In this document: piece after piece, positions 43,351 through 51,896 of the stretch
How the letters are laid out: each line of letters begins with the position of its first letter
How positions within the stretch are numbered: the first letter of the stretch is position 1
Source of the DNA: Parabacteroides sp. FAFU027
Lineage (GTDB): Bacteria > Bacteroidota > Bacteroidia > Bacteroidales > UBA7332
DNA length: 64,000 bases
Direction of reading: 5' to 3'
NCBI RefSeq assembly: GCF_022808675.1
Contig: NZ_JAKZKV010000001.1
Location: forward strand, 372,001 to 436,000
The notes under the pieces: generated by a model
What the model was told of the DNA's origin: nothing
What the model saw: only the letters and a program-made list of their open reading frames with translations
The model's database searches: none
Program-made: the position numbers and the translations under genes

Positions 43351-43998
43351 ATGACACGCATCACCAAAACATTAATTCTGCTCCTGATCGTATTGGTAAC
43401 AAACGCCAATGCACAGGAGAAAAGAGAATATACCACCGATATCTTTGGATATAAAGTTTACAAATGCAACGGCTACGAAGAAAAATTCGGTAAGGATATC
43501 ATGGGAAATTACGAGTATGAAAACAACCGCAGAGAAAAAGCCTCATTAGAGAAAGATGTTTTCGGAGGTATGACCTACAGCGATAGTAACGGCAATGAAA
43601 TAAAGTATGGAAAGATCCAGTGGGCCGAATTAATTCGGAAATGGAACAATGACGAAGAAGGATTCTTTATGAATATGGTGGACAAGTATATGAAGAGTCG
43701 AAAAAAACAGTTCAGAGAAGAAGAAGAAGAAGAGCTCCCCGGCCACGACATTCATATGGGGAACATCGACAGGGAAGAGTTTAGACAGGATATAACCGGA
43801 GACTGGCAATACCGAAATAGCGAAGGACAAACAGCATCACTTCACATAGATGTGATGGGAGATATCAACTATTCGGACAGCGATGGAAATAAAGCAGTCA
43901 TTTCGAAAAAAACTATGCATTCACAGCGTAAATTTCGCCACAGGAATCCCGAAGAAATCTTCAGGCATCTCGTCAAAAGCATCTTACTGGATTTATGA
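43351..43998 (+). CDS. Secreted protein with internal repeats, unknown function
   Basis: A 215-aa protein with a signal peptide (about 1-21, ending NANAQ). A short motif recurs four to five times: D-[IV]-[FMT]-G-x-x-x-Y-x-x-x-[ND]-G, seen in DIFGYKVYKCNG, DIMGNYEYENN, DVFGGMTYSDSNG, DITGDWQYRNSEG and DVMGDINYSDSDG. A glutamate-rich stretch interrupts the series. The repeat suggests a small beta-propeller or solenoid-like fold, but I know no matching family. Confidence 0.65.
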   Translation: MTRITKTLILLLIVLVTNANAQEKREYTTDIFGYKVYKCNGYEEKFGKDIMGNYEYENNRREKASLEKDVFGGMTYSDSNGNEIKYGKIQWAELIRKWNNDEEGFFMNMVDKYMKSRKKQFREEEEEELPGHDIHMGNIDREEFRQDITGDWQYRNSEGQTASLHIDVMGDINYSDSDGNKAVISKKTMHSQRKFRHRNPEEIFRHLVKSILLDL

Positions 43999-44072
43999 TG
44001 ACAACGCTTGGTGACACACAACTCATAAAACTATCAGAAACGACTTAATAAACAGAGATAACAAACAATAAT

Positions 44073-45104
44073 ATGAGGCTAAAGACATATCTGAGAACAA
44101 CATTTATATTGCTATACATGAGTCTGTTTGTGATGGAACTCCCGGCTCAGAAAACAAATACAGATAAAAGAAAAGAGTCGGGTAACATCAGCAAGGGATC
44201 TTTTGAATATTACCAGGATTTACTTACGAAGAAGATCACCTTTGAAGAATCAATGCCCTACAGAGCCAATTATCTGTACTCAAGCCAGAATATAAAACCA
44301 GATTTAAAATCCAGAATAATCCAGATCCTACAAAAATCTGCAAAACCATCTATAAAGATAACCGGTGACAGCACGTACTTCTGTATCAATTATAATTTTG
44401 ACACCCTCGATACTGAATCGGGCAAAATAATCAAAATCGATCATCTAAATATCGATAATACTTATTTTACACTAGCAGATGGCAAGTTAGTTCGAAGTAA
44501 AAGTATTTTAGGTCATAGCTATTCTAGTGTCAGAACAGTGAAAAGGGCGAATAAAAAAACTACCGGTATTATCATGACAGGAGAATCAGAATATTTAATC
44601 AATGACGCTATCTCAAAGAAAATAAAAAGTGGCAAAGCTAATCTGGTATTACAGACAATCGATTCCTATGATTCAGTAAGAATACAAAATCCGAAAGTAA
44701 ATCAGCAAATTAAAATCGGTAATTACATGTTCGTTATTAAAGCGACGGTGAATAATAAGCTGATACTTGTATCAAATTCTAATTCCGGATTTCCAAACGG
44801 CTGTAATTATAGTTGCTTTGATAGCACAGGACAGGTTATCAAATTGGAAGAAAGCTTCCCCAGAGACCCTAATCCCCTATTTTATAAAAAAGAGATAATA
44901 CAAGTAAGCCAGCCGTGCTATGACTTTATCTCAAAATACCCCGAAGGAAGTTATGAAGATTATCTGAACAGTCACCCCAACTCAGAAAACGAGAAGAAAT
45001 ACTACTATATTCTTAACGGATTCTGCCCGGAGACGAAATCATATTTAATATGTATCCCTCATTACAATAAAAGTCTGGCAATTAATCTTACATTCAAGAG
45101 GTAA
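44073..45104 (+). CDS. Secreted protein of unknown function
   Basis: A 343-aa protein with a signal peptide (about 1-26, ending LPAQ). No recognised domain. It contains TGIIMTGESEYLINDAISKKIKSGKANLVLQTID and a C-terminal region with paired cysteines (SQPCYDFI, NGFCPETKSY). It is one of a run of unassigned exported proteins on this strand. Confidence 0.6.
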   Translation: MRLKTYLRTTFILLYMSLFVMELPAQKTNTDKRKESGNISKGSFEYYQDLLTKKITFEESMPYRANYLYSSQNIKPDLKSRIIQILQKSAKPSIKITGDSTYFCINYNFDTLDTESGKIIKIDHLNIDNTYFTLADGKLVRSKSILGHSYSSVRTVKRANKKTTGIIMTGESEYLINDAISKKIKSGKANLVLQTIDSYDSVRIQNPKVNQQIKIGNYMFVIKATVNNKLILVSNSNSGFPNGCNYSCFDSTGQVIKLEESFPRDPNPLFYKKEIIQVSQPCYDFISKYPEGSYEDYLNSHPNSENEKKYYYILNGFCPETKSYLICIPHYNKSLAINLTFKR

Positions 45105-45172
45105 TCTGAATGAACATATCTGTTCTTCTGATTGAATCGAGGATACATATTTAAAACAACCATTACAGCAAA

Positions 45173-45775
45173 ATGAAAAGATTTTTCATAATCCCGGCTA
45201 TACTCCTATTTACTATTACATCATGTAACAAGCTCAGAATTAAAAAGCATGAGAATGTAGAAACGCCAAAAGCTTTACAAAAAGAAAGCTCATTGGATAT
45301 TGTTTCCAAATGTAGATACGATGATATGGCAACAAGCTTATATAACGAGCAAGTTGAAAAAAGTCCAGAATTGAAGAAACTTGAAACTAAATTGGAGATG
45401 CTGTCAACCGCCAAGGGTGACTCGACCAGTGCATATAACATCTATAATAGATCAAATCAATCGTATTACAATTCAGCAAAAAATCATCTCAATTTAATCC
45501 AGGATTCACTTCTGAGAAAAAAGATAGAATCGTTGATTAATAAAAGCTTATCCGGATACAACACAAGAATATCCAGACATAACGCTTTACTCAAATCAAT
45601 TGAAGCAAAAGAATCATATTTAAATGACTTACACCAAATACTAATCATTACAACGACATTACCTCTTATTGAAAAGTTCCAGAAAGATAATCAGCCATCG
45701 ACTCAACCGATAGAGGGGTATTCAAAACAGATCGATAAAGTATTAAACTACGAAAAGGCTCTTATCAAAAAATAG
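45173..45775 (+). CDS. Lipoprotein of unknown function, coiled-coil rich
   Basis: A 200-aa protein with a lipoprotein signal (LLFTITSCNKLR, Cys18). Most of the mature protein is predicted helical with heptad-like patterns (SPELKKLETKLEMLSTAKGD, LNLIQDSLLRKKIESLINKS). No known domain. It is followed 55 bases later by another lipoprotein gene. Confidence 0.65.
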   Translation: MKRFFIIPAILLFTITSCNKLRIKKHENVETPKALQKESSLDIVSKCRYDDMATSLYNEQVEKSPELKKLETKLEMLSTAKGDSTSAYNIYNRSNQSYYNSAKNHLNLIQDSLLRKKIESLINKSLSGYNTRISRHNALLKSIEAKESYLNDLHQILIITTTLPLIEKFQKDNQPSTQPIEGYSKQIDKVLNYEKALIKK

Positions 45776-45830
45776 AGGGAGGAATTTAGAAGAAATAAAG
45801 GGAAATCAATATGAAGATTAAAGACTTGGT

Positions 45831-46574
45831 ATGAAACTGATTAAAATCCTCGAATTTATTGCAATTTCAATCTTCTGCTTGACAAGTTGTCAAAAGAAAG
45901 CAGATAAAGCATTAAGCAAGAAGCGATATTCATTGACTATTATGTGTGATAGTTGTATGAATAAGAGATTTTACAATAACATATATCTTACTTCAGAAAA
46001 TGACACGATTAATCCTGAAAAGATAAATCGAAATAGAATAAACAGAACCATATCGTTTAAATGGGATAGTCTAAATATGGGGAAATATAAATTCCATATC
46101 AAAACAGTCTTCCAAAAAGAATACTCTACTTCATTTGCCTTATCTGGAGATACGACAATTATCATCAATTACAATACGATATATAGGCCAGCCTGTTTTA
46201 TCACAAAAACAGAAATGGAGAAGGCTGATACTATTGAATTTGCATATCGAAGCACAGGTTGCTCATATCATCTTGAAAACTTTATGCTTGTAAAGGAAGG
46301 AAACCTATATCATTTGACAGGATCATATAAACGCAATGGAGAACTAATAGTCATTGACAAGATCATATTCCACAATATTATTGATGCTCTGAATAATATT
46401 GAAACGCAATACAGAATAAAAAGACAAGATATTCCTCGATCTACAATGAATCACGAATTCTTTTTGCTGGTAAAAAGCAAATTGTTCTATTTTGATGAAA
46501 ACTATTCCTCTGACTACTATATGTATGGAACTCTTAAAGAACGGTATATTTTAAACACTAATGAAAGCAATTAG
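45831..46574 (+). CDS. Lipoprotein of unknown function
   Basis: A 247-aa protein with a lipoprotein signal (ISIFCLTSCQKKADK, Cys20). The mature part is beta-rich with a central cysteine pair region (TIMCDSCMNKRFYNN). No recognised domain. Possibly co-transcribed with the preceding lipoprotein. Confidence 0.65.
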   Translation: MKLIKILEFIAISIFCLTSCQKKADKALSKKRYSLTIMCDSCMNKRFYNNIYLTSENDTINPEKINRNRINRTISFKWDSLNMGKYKFHIKTVFQKEYSTSFALSGDTTIIINYNTIYRPACFITKTEMEKADTIEFAYRSTGCSYHLENFMLVKEGNLYHLTGSYKRNGELIVIDKIIFHNIIDALNNIETQYRIKRQDIPRSTMNHEFFLLVKSKLFYFDENYSSDYYMYGTLKERYILNTNESN

Positions 46575-46783
46575 AGTCATAAGCAATTACAGTAAACTCT
46601 TTAATATGCTAATCGCGGATAGAAATAAAAAAACGCCATCTTATAGAAAGCATTGAAGTAAACTTCTGATTTCCAAAAACCTGAATCACATCAAGAAGCA
46701 ACCCCTAACTGCTGTAAGATTATATTGAAAGCAAAAAACATCTATTTTACTCTACACCTCCCCTTCATAAAAAGGATATTGAG

Positions 46784-46791
46784 TAACTTTG
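46784..46791 (+). promoter_or_regulatory. Predicted -7 promoter box for the DUF2293 gene
   Basis: TAACTTTG matches TAnnTTTG exactly, 45 bases before the start codon. The -33 box is not clear. Confidence 0.5.
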
Positions 46792-46835
46792 AATCGTTGA
46801 AAGCCTGAAATTACGGGCTACAAACAGATAAATCA

Positions 46836-47525
46836 ATGAAAGATCCACAAACAGAAAAAGGTATTCGCATTGTAAGACCAGCCAACGGAGGAAAACTAAC
46901 CGGAGAAAATGGTGCACCACTCTCTCCTCCTCAGGGTTGGACATTTCTACCGGCCGGTGATGCCGGAGTCACCCGTAAAGTAACATCGAAGGGTAAATAT
47001 TGGAGAGTAGAAGTCAGGAAAGGCCGGCGAACGATTTCGTTAGGTATCTGGGCTCCGGGGGATACGATATTGCAGGCGCAACAGGAGGTTCAGGCCATGC
47101 GCTCCACCGAAGAATACAAGAAAAAGAAAATATACACAGCCGAACGACGTGAAAAAAAACAAGCGGAATATGATGCCGAATTCTGCCAGGCCATTGAACG
47201 CTATCTTAATTTCCATAGCAATCACAAAGAGCTGGAGCATAAATTAGCAAGAGTGGTGACGGCTCATGCTATTCCTATCGGGAGCGGCACAGTTGCCCGC
47301 ACCCAACTCATTCCGATTGAAGAACGAGCCGCTCATGCAGTCATTGCCTGGATGCGCCATCAAACTACTTTCTACGACGACATGAAGATTGCGCGGATAA
47401 AAGGTGAACGGAGGTCAATCAGACGACAATTAGCCCAGATATCGGTGAATCTACTTGCAGGATATCGTGAAGGAAAAGATATTGACAGAGATTGTCCGCT
47501 ACAAAAAGCTTTAGATAACTTATAA
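46836..47525 (+). CDS. DUF2293-domain protein
   Basis: A 229-aa protein. The C-terminal half (about 130-215) matches DUF2293: VTAHAIPIGSGTVARTQLIP, EERAAHAVIAWMRHQTTFYD then DMKIARIKGERRSIRRQLAQ. The N-terminal half has a glycine-rich start and GWTFLPAGDAGVTRKVTSKG. The domain is highly basic and may bind nucleic acid, but no activity is established. It is followed 10 bases later by the ychJ-like gene. Confidence 0.85.
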   Translation: MKDPQTEKGIRIVRPANGGKLTGENGAPLSPPQGWTFLPAGDAGVTRKVTSKGKYWRVEVRKGRRTISLGIWAPGDTILQAQQEVQAMRSTEEYKKKKIYTAERREKKQAEYDAEFCQAIERYLNFHSNHKELEHKLARVVTAHAIPIGSGTVARTQLIPIEERAAHAVIAWMRHQTTFYDDMKIARIKGERRSIRRQLAQISVNLLAGYREGKDIDRDCPLQKALDNL

Positions 47526-47535
47526 TCAACCTATC

Positions 47536-47931
47536 ATGCCCAATAATTGCCCATGCGGTTCAGGTCGCCCCTATGCATTATGCTGCGAACCCATCATCAA
47601 CGGAAAATCAGACGCCATCACTGCACAGGAACTTATGCGCTCGCGCTATACCGCCTTTACCCTGGCCAATGTCAATTACCTGATGCGTAGTCACCACTCC
47701 TCAACCCGCCCAAATAAAGAGCGAAAAAGTATCGAGAAATGGGCAAAATCAGTCAGATGGATTGGATTGAACGTGCTGAATTCTCAAGCAGGAGAAGCAA
47801 CCGACGAAACAGGTTATGTGGAGTTTAAAGCGCTTTTCATGGAAAACGGACAGTTACAACAGCTTCACGAGCGCTCTTTTTTCCAACGGGAGAATGGGAA
47901 GTGGGTGTATGTATCGGGGACGATGTATTAG
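47536..47931 (+). CDS. YchJ-family SEC-C motif protein
   Basis: A 131-aa protein. The N-terminal SEC-C zinc motif CPCGSGRPYALCC (residues 5-17) is followed by AQELMRSRYTAFTLANVNYLMRSHH, the YchJ NTF2-like domain start; FKALFMENGQLQQLHERSFFQRENGKWVYVSG completes it. Zinc binding is likely; cellular role unknown. Confidence 0.88.
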   Translation: MPNNCPCGSGRPYALCCEPIINGKSDAITAQELMRSRYTAFTLANVNYLMRSHHSSTRPNKERKSIEKWAKSVRWIGLNVLNSQAGEATDETGYVEFKALFMENGQLQQLHERSFFQRENGKWVYVSGTMY

Positions 47932-47976
47932 TTCTGATTATCTGCAATCCCCCGACTAATGACTAGAAAAATAAAA

Positions 47977-48001
47977 ACCGGTTCGAGCCAATCGAACCGG
48001 T
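47977..48001 (-). terminator. Intrinsic terminator after the small outer-membrane protein gene
   Basis: ACCGGTTCGA, five-base loop, TCGAACCGGT; on the minus strand it is followed by a T-rich run (TTTTTATTTTT). It lies 26 bases after the stop of the minus-strand gene and may also serve the convergent ychJ-like gene. Confidence 0.85.
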
Positions 48002-48026
48002 CTATATTCATAATGCATTATTACCA

Positions 48027-48485
48027 TTAAAAGGTGTATCTGATGCCTAAGCCAAGGCTGCTTCCGCTAAAATTGGAAAAGCCAAAAGATGGACGGACAT
48101 CCAGAGAGATTTGAATCGGCACATCAAGTTGGTATTCCAGTCCGACGTTTCCAACCGCATCAAGGATAAGTTCATTGCTTCCACTGTTATTGGATTGGTG
48201 ACCTACACAAGCACCCAATCCCGCATACCAGCCAAGATTTCCCTGAATGGGCCAAATCCATTGATGTAGGCCGGTAATTCTCACTCTGTTTTTATCACTG
48301 CTGTTGAAAAAACCTAAATCACCCTCAAAACGGGTCGATGACGTCAAGCTACGTTGATAAGAGATCTCTGTCAGGAAACCATCACCACCACCTAAGCGTA
48401 AACCAAGCGCATTTGAATTTGATTGTGCCATTGCCCCTAATGTTGCTAATACGACTACAATCAAGACTGCAATTACTTTCTTCAT
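48027..48485 (-). CDS. Small outer-membrane beta-barrel-like protein
   Basis: A 152-aa protein with a signal peptide (about 1-21, ending AMAQ). The mature part alternates hydrophobic and polar residues in about eight strands and ends GSSLGLGIRYTF, a terminal-aromatic signal for outer-membrane insertion. It resembles OmpW/OmpX-like barrels in size. Single-gene unit with its own terminator. Confidence 0.75.
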   Translation of the reverse strand: MKKVIAVLIVVVLATLGAMAQSNSNALGLRLGGGDGFLTEISYQRSLTSSTRFEGDLGFFNSSDKNRVRITGLHQWIWPIQGNLGWYAGLGACVGHQSNNSGSNELILDAVGNVGLEYQLDVPIQISLDVRPSFGFSNFSGSSLGLGIRYTF

Positions 48486-48574
48486 AACCTTATTCTTTTA
48501 AGTTAAAAAACAAAATTCGCTGCAAATATAGGCCTTTCGCTGTTATCACGATGTTACAAATGCAAAATAATCCA

Positions 48575-49270
48575 CTAACTGAGAGCAATCAGCTCTTCCG
48601 ACAGAATTTTTACGCCTTCTGATGCACCCTGACGAATCACTTTTACATTATAGCCTCCCGAAACGCTGACGTCATTGGGGTCAATCAGATAAACCGGAAC
48701 ATCTCTCGAAACATAATGAATCAGTCCGGCTGCCGGATATACATTCATAGAAGTACCGATAATCACGAAGATATCCGCTTCTTCCGCTATTTTTGCTGCC
48801 TGCTCAATCATGGGAACAGCCTCTCCGAACCAAACAATATGCGGACGCAACTGGTACCCTTTTTCACAAGTATCGCCCAAATGAACTTCCGCATTTTCCG
48901 GCGACAATTCATAAATCAGCTCTTCGTATCGTTCTGAACGCACTTTCATCAATTCTCCATGCAAATGAAGCACATGGCTGCTACCGGCTCGCTCATGCAG
49001 ATTATCAATGTTCTGGGTAATGATGCGAACGTCGAAGAATTTTTCCAAACCTGCCAAACCCCTATGTCCGTCATTGGGTTCAGAATTTATCAACTGTACC
49101 CTCCGCTGATTGTAGAAGTCTAAGACAAGCCCCGGGTTGCGTTGCCAGGCTTCCGGAGTAGCGACCTCTTCAATACGGTATTGATCCCACAAACCACCTG
49201 CTTCCCGAAAGGTAGAAATACCGCTTTCTTTACTCATTCCGGCACCGGATAAAACCACTAATTTTTTCAT
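48575..49270 (-). CDS. cobB: NAD-dependent protein deacylase, sirtuin class III
   Basis: A 231-aa Sir2 enzyme that removes acyl groups from lysines using NAD. GAGMSKESGISTFR at 9-22, TQNIDNLHERAG near 86-95, and the catalytic histidine in LHGEL (His104) are intact. Tyr53 and Arg56 (YNQRR) give the desuccinylase/demalonylase pattern. Three of the four usual zinc cysteines are missing: only Cys135 remains in the zinc-finger region (KVRSERYEELIYELSPENAE...GDTCEKG). Confidence 0.92.
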   Translation of the reverse strand: MKKLVVLSGAGMSKESGISTFREAGGLWDQYRIEEVATPEAWQRNPGLVLDFYNQRRVQLINSEPNDGHRGLAGLEKFFDVRIITQNIDNLHERAGSSHVLHLHGELMKVRSERYEELIYELSPENAEVHLGDTCEKGYQLRPHIVWFGEAVPMIEQAAKIAEEADIFVIIGTSMNVYPAAGLIHYVSRDVPVYLIDPNDVSVSGGYNVKVIRQGASEGVKILSEELIALS

Positions 49271-49348
49271 AACTCTATGATTAAGCGTTTTTTACTAAGC
49301 TATCCCTACAAAAATAGAGTTTTTCAATGTGTGAATCAATAAAAAGTT

Positions 49349-49356
49349 TACTTTTG
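49349..49356 (+). promoter_or_regulatory. Predicted -7 promoter box of the FKBP cluster
   Basis: TACTTTTG matches TAnnTTTG, 25 bases before the first FKBP start. A T-rich -33 region precedes it but no perfect TTTG. Confidence 0.55.
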
Positions 49357-49380
49357 CAGCCGAAAACTTTAATACTGACA

Positions 49381-49965
49381 ATGGATAAAATCAGCTACGC
49401 CCTTGGACTAAGCATGGGCCAAAACTTCCTGAACACAGGAATCAAAACTTTAAATATTGAAGACTTCACCCGCGCTATTCAGGCTGTGTATGCCGACGAA
49501 AAACCGGAGATTTCTTACGATGAGGCTAAACAGGTGATTAATACTTACTTTGAAAAGCTGCAAAATGAAGCTTTAGAGGCAAATACAAAAGCCGGTGAAG
49601 CCTTTTTGACAGAAAACGCTAAAAACGAAGGTGTGGTAACCTTGCCTAGCGGTCTTCAGTATGAAATAATCAAAGAAGGAGATGGTGAAAAACCAAAAGC
49701 AACAGATCGTGTGAAATGTCACTACCACGGTACTCTTATCGACGGTCGTGTATTCGACAGCTCTGTAAGCCGTGGCGAGCCTGCTGTGTTTGGTGTTAAT
49801 CAGGTAATTCCGGGATGGGTGGAAGCTCTTCAGCTGATGCCTAAAGGTTCTACCTGGAAGCTGTACATTCCTTCTCAACTGGCTTATGGCCAACGTGGAG
49901 CCGGTGAAATGATTGCTCCAAACTCAACCCTTATCTTTGAAGTGGAACTGATTGATATCGTTTAA
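49381..49965 (+). CDS. FKBP-type peptidyl-prolyl isomerase, cytoplasmic
   Basis: A 194-aa Mip-like FKBP without signal peptide. An N-terminal dimerisation-type helical region (MDKISYALGLSMGQN) leads to the FKBP domain (about 95-194): VKCHYHGTLIDGRVFDSSVSRGEPAVF, QVIPGWVEALQLMPKGSTWKL, PSQLAYGQRGAGEMIAPNSTLIFEVEL. I start at 49381 because upstream frame lies over the promoter. First of three tandem FKBP genes with different destinations. Confidence 0.93.
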   Translation: MDKISYALGLSMGQNFLNTGIKTLNIEDFTRAIQAVYADEKPEISYDEAKQVINTYFEKLQNEALEANTKAGEAFLTENAKNEGVVTLPSGLQYEIIKEGDGEKPKATDRVKCHYHGTLIDGRVFDSSVSRGEPAVFGVNQVIPGWVEALQLMPKGSTWKLYIPSQLAYGQRGAGEMIAPNSTLIFEVELIDIV

Positions 49966-50012
49966 TTCAGTTAGAATTGACAGAAATCTAAATAATGAAC
50001 ACACAACAAACT

Positions 50013-50807
50013 ATGAAACGTAATTTAATTGTACTGGCTGCCCTTTCATTTTTGGCAATGCCTTCTCAGGCAAAAAAGAAACAACCGGTAAAAGTTGCGC
50101 CGGCTGCTCCTGTTTTCCAAAACAATGTGGACTCTATGAGTTATGCTTTAGGTGTAAATATCGGTACTGATTTGGGTAGTAACCTGAAAAAAATCCCGGG
50201 AGGAAAATACAATCTTGATTTGTTCCTCAAAGCATTTACAACTGCTATTAAAGGTGATTCAGCAATGATGACCCCTCAGGCTGCTAATGAGTATTTCAGA
50301 AACTATATGATGAAAGCTCAGGAAAAAGAGGCAAATGAGAAAAAAGCTGTAGGAGAAAAATTCCTTGCTGACAACAAAACCAAGCCGGGTGTGATGACTA
50401 CTGCTAGTGGTCTTCAGTATCAGGTAATCAAAGCAGCTGAAGGTGTAAAACCTAAAGCAATTGACTCTGTAACTGTTCACTACACAGGTACCTTAGTTGA
50501 CGGAACTAAATTCGACAGCTCTGTTGACAGAGGCGAACCAGTAACCTTCCCATTGAATCAGGTTATTCCGGGATGGACTGAAGGTGTTCAGTTGATGTCT
50601 GTAGGTTCTAAATACAAATTCTTCATTCCTTACACCCTGGGTTATGGAGAAAGAGGCGCAGGACAAAGCATTCCTCCTTATTCAACTTTGATCTTCGAAG
50701 TAGAATTATTGAAAGTTAGCCCGGCTGTTGAAAAACCGGCTGCAAAAGCTGACGATAAGGCTGTAAAAAAAGCTCCGGCAGCAAAGACAGCATCTAAAAA
50801 GAAATAA
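50013..50807 (+). CDS. FKBP-type peptidyl-prolyl isomerase, periplasmic
   Basis: About 264 aa, with a signal peptide (MKRNLIVLAALSFLAMPSQA from the ATG at 50013; an ATG six codons upstream is possible). FKBP_N helical domain, then the FKBP domain (VTVHYTGTLVDGTKFDSSVD, GWTEGVQLMSVGSKYKFFIP). A lysine/alanine-rich tail (KAPAAKTASKKK) is unusual. It lies 47 bases after the cytoplasmic paralogue. Confidence 0.92.
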   Translation: MKRNLIVLAALSFLAMPSQAKKKQPVKVAPAAPVFQNNVDSMSYALGVNIGTDLGSNLKKIPGGKYNLDLFLKAFTTAIKGDSAMMTPQAANEYFRNYMMKAQEKEANEKKAVGEKFLADNKTKPGVMTTASGLQYQVIKAAEGVKPKAIDSVTVHYTGTLVDGTKFDSSVDRGEPVTFPLNQVIPGWTEGVQLMSVGSKYKFFIPYTLGYGERGAGQSIPPYSTLIFEVELLKVSPAVEKPAAKADDKAVKKAPAAKTASKKK

Positions 50808-50849
50808 TACAGGTATCTCAAGTAATTACGAATCAAAAAATCAATAGAA

Positions 50850-51752
50850 ATGAAAAAATCAATTTCTTTAATTGCAGCAGCGCTCATCATCGCTGTTTCT
50901 TTCACCTCTTGCAGCAAAAAGTCTGCTAAAATGAAAAATGAGACAGACTCTTTGAGCTACGCCTTGGGTATCAATCTGGGTAACATGTTCAAAGAAAATG
51001 CTGCTCAAATCCCTGGTGGTAAAAACAAAGTTGACTCTGTAATCGCTGGTTTCAAAGCTGGTTTGGGTGAATCAGAGCAATCTTATATCCTTGGTCTTTC
51101 TTACGCTTCAAACATCTCTAACCAGTTCAAACAAATGACTGAAGGTCAGAAAGTAAACAAAGACCTAGTATTGAAAGCTTTCATCGCTGCATTGAAAGGT
51201 GATAGCGCTACTGCTATGAACAACGAAGCAGCTAACATGTACCTGAGAAGCTACGTTCCGAAATCAAAAAAAGTAGAAAATACTAAAGCTAAAGTTGCTA
51301 ATGAGCAATTCCTTGTTGCTAACAAAGCAAAAGCAGGTGTTGTTACTACCGCTAGCGGTCTTCAGTACGAAGTAGTTGCTATGGGTAAAGGACCAAAACC
51401 AACAATTAACGACAAAGTAAAAGTTAAATACCGTGGTACTACAATTGACGGTAAAGAATTTGACAAAAACGAACAAGGTGTATCATTCCCTCTGAATGGT
51501 GTAATCAAAGGCTGGAGCGAAGGTATCCAACTGATGCCTGTTGGTTCTAAATTCAAATTGTACATTCCTTACCAGTTGGCTTACGGCGAAACCGGCAACC
51601 AGGCTATCAAACCTTTCTCTACTTTGATTTTCGAAGTTGAATTGGTAGCTATCGAAAAAGGTGATGCTGCATCTGCACAGGCTGATCAAGCAGCTCAAAT
51701 GCAAGCAGCTCAGGCTGCTGCTGCACAAGCTCAAGCTGCACAAGCTCGTTAA
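50850..51752 (+). CDS. FKBP-type peptidyl-prolyl isomerase, lipoprotein
   Basis: A 300-aa Mip-like lipoprotein (signal VSFTSCSKKSAK, Cys22). FKBP_N domain, then FKBP domain (VKVKYRGTTIDGKEFDKNEQ, KGWSEGIQLMPVGSKFKLYI). The tail is a low-complexity run of Gln and Ala (from about residue 272) built from repeats of CAAGCT/GCAGCT-like codons, so its length may vary. Third gene of the FKBP cluster; a terminator follows. Confidence 0.92.
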   Translation: MKKSISLIAAALIIAVSFTSCSKKSAKMKNETDSLSYALGINLGNMFKENAAQIPGGKNKVDSVIAGFKAGLGESEQSYILGLSYASNISNQFKQMTEGQKVNKDLVLKAFIAALKGDSATAMNNEAANMYLRSYVPKSKKVENTKAKVANEQFLVANKAKAGVVTTASGLQYEVVAMGKGPKPTINDKVKVKYRGTTIDGKEFDKNEQGVSFPLNGVIKGWSEGIQLMPVGSKFKLYIPYQLAYGETGNQAIKPFSTLIFEVELVAIEKGDAASAQADQAAQMQAAQAAAAQAQAAQAR

Positions 51753-51776
51753 TCCATTCCTTATAAATAATCAAAG

Positions 51777-51808
51777 AAACCTGAGACTTAAAAGTTTCAG
51801 GTTTTTTT
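51777..51808 (+). terminator. Intrinsic terminator after the FKBP cluster
   Basis: AAACCTGA, 11-base loop, TTCAGGTTT and a T-run of seven. Lies 25 bases after the last FKBP stop codon. Confidence 0.9.
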
Positions 51809-51828
51809 ATGCTCAATATTAAATCCCG

Positions 51829-51860
51829 TTTGCCCGAAAGGGGATTTTTAGATACTTTTG
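51829..51860 (+). promoter_or_regulatory. Bacteroidota promoter of rfbC
   Basis: TTTG at 51829-51832, exactly 20 bases, then TACTTTTG at 51853-51860. This is the full consensus for the phylum's main sigma factor. The start codon is 37 bases downstream. Confidence 0.85.
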
Positions 51861-51896
51861 CCCTTCGGAAAATCTAAAGACTAAATTATATACCAC

